A DNA stretch of 5,143 nt. Source: an uncultured Sulfurimonas sp. (GTDB taxonomy: Bacteria; Campylobacterota; Campylobacteria; Campylobacterales; Sulfurimonadaceae). Each line of letters starts with the position of its first letter. Within the stretch, counting starts at the first letter, position 1. The translations under genes and the position numbers were made by a program. Below the pieces are notes generated by a model. The model searched no databases. It was given only the letters and a program-made list of their open reading frames with translations, and was not told where the DNA came from. Of this stretch, positions 1 through 5,143 are shown piece by piece. Location: the NCBI GenBank assembly GCA_937914675.1, contig CALDOC010000220.1, positions 1 to 5,143 on the forward strand. Direction: 5' to 3'.

Positions 1-171
1 ATCGACTCGGATAGAATGCATATTCTCTGAAAAATGGAGCTTCTCGTAGTTTAATCCAGGAGACTTTGGATTATTTTTGAACTTTTCAACAAGTTTAATT
101 GTTTTATTGAGTTGTGTTTTTGGTAGTTTTGATAAAGCTGTAAAGAAGTCAGATGATATTGCTACTTTCAT
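1..171 (-). CDS. RelE/ParE-like N-terminal domain, probably of a UvrD-type helicase (3' partial)
   Basis: Only the first 57 codons are in the window; the frame is open at position 1. The protein starts MKVAISSDFFTALSKLP, continues with a Lys/Gln-rich helix, then NNPKSPGLNYEKL, and ends MHSIRVD. The pattern of a short first strand, two helices, an 'SPGLNYEKL' loop and a strand ending 'RVD' fits the RelE/ParE fold, where the next segment would normally be a Y-R-x-hydrophobic strand. From memory, close versions of this sequence form the N-terminus of large UvrD-like SF1 helicases rather than free toxins, but the helicase part is not visible. A stand-alone RelE/ParE-type toxin of about 90-110 residues is the main alternative. 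The ATG start is well supported by the Shine-Dalgarno at 179-184 and the 4-base overlap with the upstream helicase gene, which implies one operon and coupled translation. Confidence 0.8.
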   Translation of the reverse strand, partial: MKVAISSDFFTALSKLPKTQLNKTIKLVEKFKNNPKSPGLNYEKLHFSENMHSIRVD

Positions 172-3100
172 GAGTTAATCCTTTCTAGTAAAGTTTCTAT
201 TAGCTGTTCCGTTTCATTTATATTAAATATTTTCCACTCTTCAATCGTAATGTTTTCTTCTAGTGTAACTGCTATTTTAAACTCATTCCAAACTAACTCT
301 GCCTCGCAGATAACACTGTCGCCACTATCGACTATCTCTTCCCCAACGGTTGGAATAGGTAGTTCTGGATGCTTGGATAACAATCTAATTAAACTTTTTG
401 CCTCGTCTAAAACTTCTTCATAAACAAAAGACCAATCGGCATCAGATGAATCTACAGATTTTAAATGAAAATCAATTACGTCATACAGAGCTTTATCGAG
501 CGCGTTAGTTGTAGTAAAAAAAGTAAATTCTGAGAACTGTAGTAAATTGTACATTCGGAGTGTTCCAGCCCATGACTTAAAACTTATTCTTGTAAATTTG
601 TCTTTTAAATGTAAGATAAATATATTCTTTGTAAAATCATTAGTTTTAAGATATTCTAAATTTCCCAAGGCGATAATGGAAACATCCTCATCGTCATACT
701 TTCCAGAAAAATACTTAATATCACTGTCGAACAAATCTGCATACAAATCTTCGCTCAAAGATTTTAAAAGTGTCTTGTCATTTATATCATATGGAGCTTT
801 TATCATAGACGTGGATATAGACTCCGCTCTTTGTGTCCAAGTACCTATGTTCTCACTAGTTATAAGCTCAATGAGTAGCTCCATGCTTGAGTGTTCTAAA
901 AAGCTTTTGCCACACTTATGAACATCCTTGTATTTACCAAGATATGGTTCACTCAAATAATTTTCATACTTATAACTAGATCTCTTTTTGTCAAACTCTT
1001 CGATATCTTCCCAAGTTAAAGACCAATGAATATAATTATTGCTTTTAACAATGGCCATCCTTTGAGCGCTATCAACGTCTACTCTATCTTCATGATACGA
1101 GAAACCGTCCGTAAACACGACAATAGGTTTCATCGTTTTATTTTTAATCGGATATATCACAAAATCAGCTTTTGCATATACTTCAACACTCTCTTGAGGT
1201 GTTAACTCTACTTGCTGTTCTAGCTCATATGGATATTTATTCTTATCTTTATCTAGAATTTCAAAGAAATAGCCACTGCGTCCTCTTGAGGTTATGACAG
1301 GTTTCCAAGAAAGGCTAATATTTTTTAATTTAGATAAAAATAGTTCTTCAAGCACGCTCTCGCTTAAGCTATCCGAATTGACGTCACTAACACTCTGCAC
1401 CTTTGTAATATGCTCTCTAGATCGAAGTATATTTTTAATAACCTCAATAGCTTTTCTTTTAGATATCAATGGTCTATCAAAATTGTTTTTATAGGCATAT
1501 ATGCATTTGTAACACCCATCTTTATCATGCTCTTCATTACATTTACAGCTTTGCAGTTTTTCTAGCGCAACGTCAAGCACTTCAAAGAGTGGTTTTTCAT
1601 TTCGCATCAGCTGTTTTAAATACCCTGTTCCGCCAGGCACTGTATCGTAGAGGATAAGATACCTTTTAGGCATTTCATCCTGAGAGTCGACTTCGTCATA
1701 TATGCCAACCCTTAAGTGCTCTACAGAGCCTTTAAAGTAGGATTTTAATCCTAATTGAAACGATGCTATCAATGAATGCAGTTTTTCATCGTCTATATCC
1801 AAAGATGATATTGGCAGCATTAGTCGTATCGCTTCAGAGTTAAATTCTCTATATAAATATAAAGACTCAAAATAATTCAATGGATCAAGATTGTCTTCTA
1901 CATCGCAGGAGAAAGAGTGAGCAGGTTTAAACTTTTCATCTGTTGGTTTTCCAAACTGAACTTTTCCACATGTGCGGCATATTACAAATCCTTTTCTTGG
2001 AACTGATTTCCCCGCTATGCTTATGTCATTGCCAATTAAAGTAGTTTCTCCAAAGTTCACCTCTTTAAAATTAACTTTCTCAATAAATTCAAAACCAAAC
2101 GAGGTCTCATCGCCTATTATGGCGTAAGCGTCTTCAATGTGTTTTTTATCAAAGTTAATTAATAGCTGTTTGTTAAAAAACTTTATATCCCTCTGGTCTT
2201 TATCATCTTTAAGCCTACTGCTCTTGTCGTCATTAGTGGCGAGAACTCGCTTCATCCTGAGAATCTCTTTCTTTTGACCATCGTCGCAAAACATTTCACT
2301 ACCGCATTTAGGACAGGAGCTTATCTCTTCATTAGTCACCCTTTGAGTAAACGAGCATTTATCGCAAAATATCCAAGTCTCTACCTCGGAAGCGCTCATG
2401 TCAATCTGATCAATGGTGACCTTTCTTCCGCCTGCATAAAAACTATTATTAGGCGCAAGCTCGCTTATGGCGCTACTTCCAGCTCTTTCGTACTCATATG
2501 AATATGTTTCATACTTACCACCGCTTTCATCCGCTTTGGTCTCTTTTTTTCTATATATTACAGATTTAAGAATTACTCCACTCTCTGGAAAAGCGTAATT
2601 TGGCAAAAGTCCTTCATCGGCAAAAAACTCAAATGTCTTTTTTCTTTTTAAAAGTAGTAAAACAGATTTCAGTCCATCAAATTCAGATTGTATTTTTCTT
2701 GTAATATCTTCATGGTCTTTATCTTTCGCCTCTTTCGCCTCATGCTTTTTCAAACTCTTCTTTAGAGCGCTTATCTGACTAGATAGAGACTTTTGTTCTT
2801 GAAGAATTAGTTCCAGCCTATTCAGCACAAGAAAAACCAGACTATTGTTGTCATCGCTACCCAACACAAATTCCGTCAATTTATTTTTTGAGTTTTCTTG
2901 CAACTTGTCTTCGTAGAGTTCAAAAAAGTGTTTTAAGAGTTCATTGTTGTTTGTTTGAATAAACTCAAATAGAGTATATGGAAAATTCCCTTTTTGATTT
3001 TTATCTACGCTGTTTAGTACGGTGTTGAGTCTATGTGGCAGTTCCTGACTTGTAATACCGTTTTTACTAACCCAATTGTCAATACAAAACGCCAAAAACT

Positions 3101-5143
3101 GTCTTTGCAGTATTGCCGAAGCGTCTATGTAAACGCCGGGAGCGTCTATGCTGCCTTGCATTATTTCATTTGGTTCTTCATAGAAATAGAGATCGTGATT
3201 GCTAGCGTTGGCAAGTGTTACGTTAAAAGCGTTGCCATCCGTTCTACCAGCTCGACCTATTCTTTGTAAATAGTTTGCGCCATTAGGTGGAACTGAACAT
3301 AGAACGACTGAACTTAAGTCACCTATGTCTATACCCATCTCAAGCGTTGGCGTTGCGCTTAGCAGGTTTGGTTTCCATGGTTCGTTTGATTTTCTTTTTA
3401 TAAAATCATTCTCAACTTTTTCTCTCGTGCTTCTACCTAGAAGTCCTGTATGTTCTCTCGCTACGACTCTTTGAAGGTCTCCATTTGTATAAAGAAGTTT
3501 ATAGTAGCTATCTTCACTCAGATAATTTTCATAGCTTCCATCACACTCTTTTCTCATGCACTTCATACCATGAGCCTGACTAACGTGTTTTCCATCAACG
3601 CATAGAATATGCTTGCAAGTAGCGCATCTAAACTGTTTAGTATCGGTTGTAACAAATAGTTTTTCAGGATTGAGTCCCCAAATCAACTTATCTTGAACAT
3701 CCGTTTCTATAATGATTTTTCGTTTTACCAAAGCGTCTATAATTGGTTTGTAAACTATGGCCGTATCCGGAAGAAGCCCATTATCTATAAAATTATGCAT
3801 TAACCACCTATCGCACCAAGTTGTTCTCCCCTTGTTTGTGACTTTTTCAAAATACTTAAAACCACCATTAGTTAAAAATTTTGGATTTCCCGCTTTTGGA
3901 TTCCATTTTGCCATATATTTATTTCTTGGATACTGTTCATTAATTACCCAAACACTCTCTCCACCACTCTTTATATAAGGCTCGACATGACTACTGTGAA
4001 TAGCCCCAGAATCTTTAAGATAAATTAAAAATCCTAAAACAAATTTTTCCAATTCTTCTTTGGTAACGTCTCTCAATAGTTCTATTTCATTTTTCATAAT
4101 TGGCAATATGGCGTCTACGGCGCTTTCAAAGCCATCAACGTATAGAGTTGAAGCGGCGCTTCTCTCTAAAGTTCTGCCAACGTGAGATTTAAAACCATAC
4201 TCGCTATGAAGCATCCAATCCATTCTCTTATTGATTAAAGCTTTTAACTCTTCCGGATTATGGAGTTCATCAGTTTTAACAAGATTGTCGTACTCTCGTA
4301 ACCACTCCATGTCTGGAGCTATAAGCGTTGCAACATACCGCTTATCGTCTTGGAATATATTTTCCCAATATTGACTTATAACGCCACTAAAATCATTTAA
4401 TCCAACCTTACCGCCATAAGCCTCGAGAGCTTGTTGCATAGCGGCTCTAACAGTAAACTGATAACTTCTAGCGCTAAAGAAACCGGCTCGTTGCGCAGCG
4501 TCTTGAACGCTATCCGAAAACGCTATAAGCTTTTTATCGTCATTGTAGTAACTTGTAAAGTTTTGACCGATAAGAACGCTTGTAAGACTTGCGGCTCTTG
4601 CTCCTAGAATGGTTAAAGAGCTTTTTGAGTTACAAAATGGGCAATTACTATGACTTTTACCTTTACTGTCAATATTGTCATTTTCATACACTTTTATACA
4701 GCCATCGCTATCGCCATCCGGCATTTCCATGCCGCTCTTACTGATGTAATACATATGGCCTGTTAGATTTTTAGGATTCTCTTTTATAGGAAATATGAAC
4801 TTTACTCTCGGGTCGTGACTAAAGAAAGCGTGGTAAAAGAGCGTTAAATCACTTTGAAGTTCACCTGTTCCCGCTTTTTTGACGCCACCCCATCCAGTCG
4901 CGTGGCAATCACGACAATGCATAACAGGATAGTGAGTGTTTAGCTCATTGGGTTGCAAATCATCCGAATAAGTAAGCGTTGGCTTTTCGTCAAGAGTTGA
5001 AACCATACGAGCTAGTTCTCTTAACCATAATTGAACTCTCACGAAAAGAAAAGGAGGATGATTTTCACCCACTTTATCACTCTTAGCCCAAGAAGTAAGC
5101 GCCAAAAGCGAGTTAATCATATGCTCAAAATACTCCGATGAAC
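168..5143 (-). CDS. Giant DEAD/DEAH-type SF2 helicase with DUF1998/MZB and Vsr-like C-terminal domain (5' partial)
   Basis: Probably an ATP-dependent DNA translocase/helicase. At least 1657 codons are visible, and the frame stays open to the window edge. Residues are numbered from the Met at 5120, which is internal: motifs I and II must lie upstream. Visible parts are: Cys pairs 69/72 and 160/163; the second RecA lobe opening at 197-212 (KLIAFSDSVQDAAQRA); a roughly 330-residue insertion with Cys 499/502/521/526; H557-T-G; motif V at 588-600 (SATPTLEMGIDIG); motif VI at 617-626 (YLQRIGRAGR); a probable coiled coil at 763-828; Cys 919/922/936/939; C1048/C1051/H1068/C1072; DUF1998 signature PGGTGY at 1162-1167; MZB cysteines 1192/1194/1203/1206; a Vsr-like segment at about 1251-1375; and an unassigned tail. 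Family knowledge: DUF1998 helicases include DruE (Druantia), DISARM proteins and the repair helicase MrfA. The size resembles DruE, but I cannot assign it to that family. The TGA at 170-168 overlaps the next gene. Confidence 0.95.
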   Translation of the reverse strand, partial: SSEYFEHMINSLLALTSWAKSDKVGENHPPFLFVRVQLWLRELARMVSTLDEKPTLTYSDDLQPNELNTHYPVMHCRDCHATGWGGVKKAGTGELQSDLTLFYHAFFSHDPRVKFIFPIKENPKNLTGHMYYISKSGMEMPDGDSDGCIKVYENDNIDSKGKSHSNCPFCNSKSSLTILGARAASLTSVLIGQNFTSYYNDDKKLIAFSDSVQDAAQRAGFFSARSYQFTVRAAMQQALEAYGGKVGLNDFSGVISQYWENIFQDDKRYVATLIAPDMEWLREYDNLVKTDELHNPEELKALINKRMDWMLHSEYGFKSHVGRTLERSAASTLYVDGFESAVDAILPIMKNEIELLRDVTKEELEKFVLGFLIYLKDSGAIHSSHVEPYIKSGGESVWVINEQYPRNKYMAKWNPKAGNPKFLTNGGFKYFEKVTNKGRTTWCDRWLMHNFIDNGLLPDTAIVYKPIIDALVKRKIIIETDVQDKLIWGLNPEKLFVTTDTKQFRCATCKHILCVDGKHVSQAHGMKCMRKECDGSYENYLSEDSYYKLLYTNGDLQRVVAREHTGLLGRSTREKVENDFIKRKSNEPWKPNLLSATPTLEMGIDIGDLSSVVLCSVPPNGANYLQRIGRAGRTDGNAFNVTLANASNHDLYFYEEPNEIMQGSIDAPGVYIDASAILQRQFLAFCIDNWVSKNGITSQELPHRLNTVLNSVDKNQKGNFPYTLFEFIQTNNNELLKHFFELYEDKLQENSKNKLTEFVLGSDDNNSLVFLVLNRLELILQEQKSLSSQISALKKSLKKHEAKEAKDKDHEDITRKIQSEFDGLKSVLLLLKRKKTFEFFADEGLLPNYAFPESGVILKSVIYRKKETKADESGGKYETYSYEYERAGSSAISELAPNNSFYAGGRKVTIDQIDMSASEVETWIFCDKCSFTQRVTNEEISSCPKCGSEMFCDDGQKKEILRMKRVLATNDDKSSRLKDDKDQRDIKFFNKQLLINFDKKHIEDAYAIIGDETSFGFEFIEKVNFKEVNFGETTLIGNDISIAGKSVPRKGFVICRTCGKVQFGKPTDEKFKPAHSFSCDVEDNLDPLNYFESLYLYREFNSEAIRLMLPISSLDIDDEKLHSLIASFQLGLKSYFKGSVEHLRVGIYDEVDSQDEMPKRYLILYDTVPGGTGYLKQLMRNEKPLFEVLDVALEKLQSCKCNEEHDKDGCYKCIYAYKNNFDRPLISKRKAIEVIKNILRSREHITKVQSVSDVNSDSLSESVLEELFLSKLKNISLSWKPVITSRGRSGYFFEILDKDKNKYPYELEQQVELTPQESVEVYAKADFVIYPIKNKTMKPIVVFTDGFSYHEDRVDVDSAQRMAIVKSNNYIHWSLTWEDIEEFDKKRSSYKYENYLSEPYLGKYKDVHKCGKSFLEHSSMELLIELITSENIGTWTQRAESISTSMIKAPYDINDKTLLKSLSEDLYADLFDSDIKYFSGKYDDEDVSIIALGNLEYLKTNDFTKNIFILHLKDKFTRISFKSWAGTLRMYNLLQFSEFTFFTTTNALDKALYDVIDFHLKSVDSSDADWSFVYEEVLDEAKSLIRLLSKHPELPIPTVGEEIVDSGDSVICEAELVWNEFKIAVTLEENITIEEWKIFNINETEQLIETLLERINS
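179..184 (-). promoter_or_regulatory. Ribosome binding site (AAAGGA) of the downstream gene
   Basis: On the minus strand AAAGGA sits 7 bases before the ATG at 171-169, inside the last codons of the helicase gene. It fixes the start of the second gene. The junction reads ATGA: start codon 171-169 and stop codon 170-168. This arrangement is typical of translational coupling, in which ribosomes finishing the helicase reinitiate on the next gene, keeping the two products at related levels. Confidence 0.75.

Noticed and set aside
516..522. Homopolymer runs (seven A at about 516-522, seven T at about 2544-2550) as phase-variation or frameshift sites
   Set aside because: They are short, common in AT-rich DNA, and the reading frame continues intact through both.
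547..921. Plus-strand reading frames such as 547-921, 1294-1494, 1469-1657, 2274-2501, 3033-3269 and 3757-3978
   Set aside because: All lie antisense within the helicase gene, have no recognisable domains or good ribosome binding sites, and their residue content is what is expected from the complement of a real coding strand.
1446..1979. Calling the large gene mrfA (DNA repair helicase)
   Set aside because: It shares the DUF1998/MZB module, but MrfA is about 750 residues. This protein is more than twice that size, with large insertions and extra C-terminal domains.
5118..5120. The ATG at 5120-5118 (minus strand) as the start of the helicase gene
   Set aside because: The frame continues upstream as SSEYFEH to the window edge, there is no convincing Shine-Dalgarno, and the protein would lack Walker A and DExH although motifs V and VI are intact. 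The true start lies outside the window.
168..5143. Naming the large gene druE or assigning the locus to Druantia or DISARM
   Set aside because: The architecture and size resemble DruE, but no other gene of those systems is visible and I cannot run a profile search. The visible neighbour looks like a RelE-headed, possibly UvrD-type, protein, which is not a member I know for those systems.

Overview
The window holds parts of two genes, both on the minus strand, that read as one operon. Nearly all of it (168-5143) is the 3' portion of a very large superfamily 2 DNA helicase with a C-terminal DUF1998/MZB zinc-binding module. The reading frame is still open at the right-hand edge, and helicase motifs I (Walker A) and II (DExH) lie outside the window. 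The last 171 bases hold the 5' end of a second gene. Its first 57 residues look like a RelE/ParE-fold domain, of the kind I recall at the N-terminus of some UvrD-type (superfamily 1) helicases. The second gene's ATG overlaps the first gene's TGA in an ATGA junction and is preceded by a good Shine-Dalgarno sequence, so the two are probably translationally coupled.

Transcription runs from right to left. 5143 to about 4460: end of the first helicase lobe or linker, a CxxC...CxxC cluster, and the start of the second RecA lobe. About 4460-3486: a long insertion containing a second Cys cluster. 3452-3243: helicase motifs V and VI. 3240-2400: a helical and partly coiled-coil region. 2366-1446: three more zinc-type clusters and DUF1998/MZB. 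1370-996: a Vsr-like PD-(D/E)XK nuclease-type domain. 953-168: an unassigned C-terminal extension. 171-1: start of the second gene. There is no intergenic space, no RNA gene, no mobile element, no CRISPR array and no recognisable promoter or terminator.

The organism looks like a low-GC, probably Gram-negative bacterium. The mix of AT-rich codons with frequent AGC serine and GCG/GCC alanine codons would fit Campylobacterota such as Sulfurimonas or Arcobacter relatives, but this is only a weak guess from composition.

Giant DUF1998 helicases are hallmarks of anti-phage systems (DruE of Druantia; the DrmA/DrmB pair of DISARM), while the small relative MrfA acts in DNA repair. A giant DUF1998 helicase with a nuclease-like domain, coupled to a RelE-headed second protein, is a reasonable candidate for a defence or DNA-processing locus. 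The window does not show enough neighbours to name a known system.
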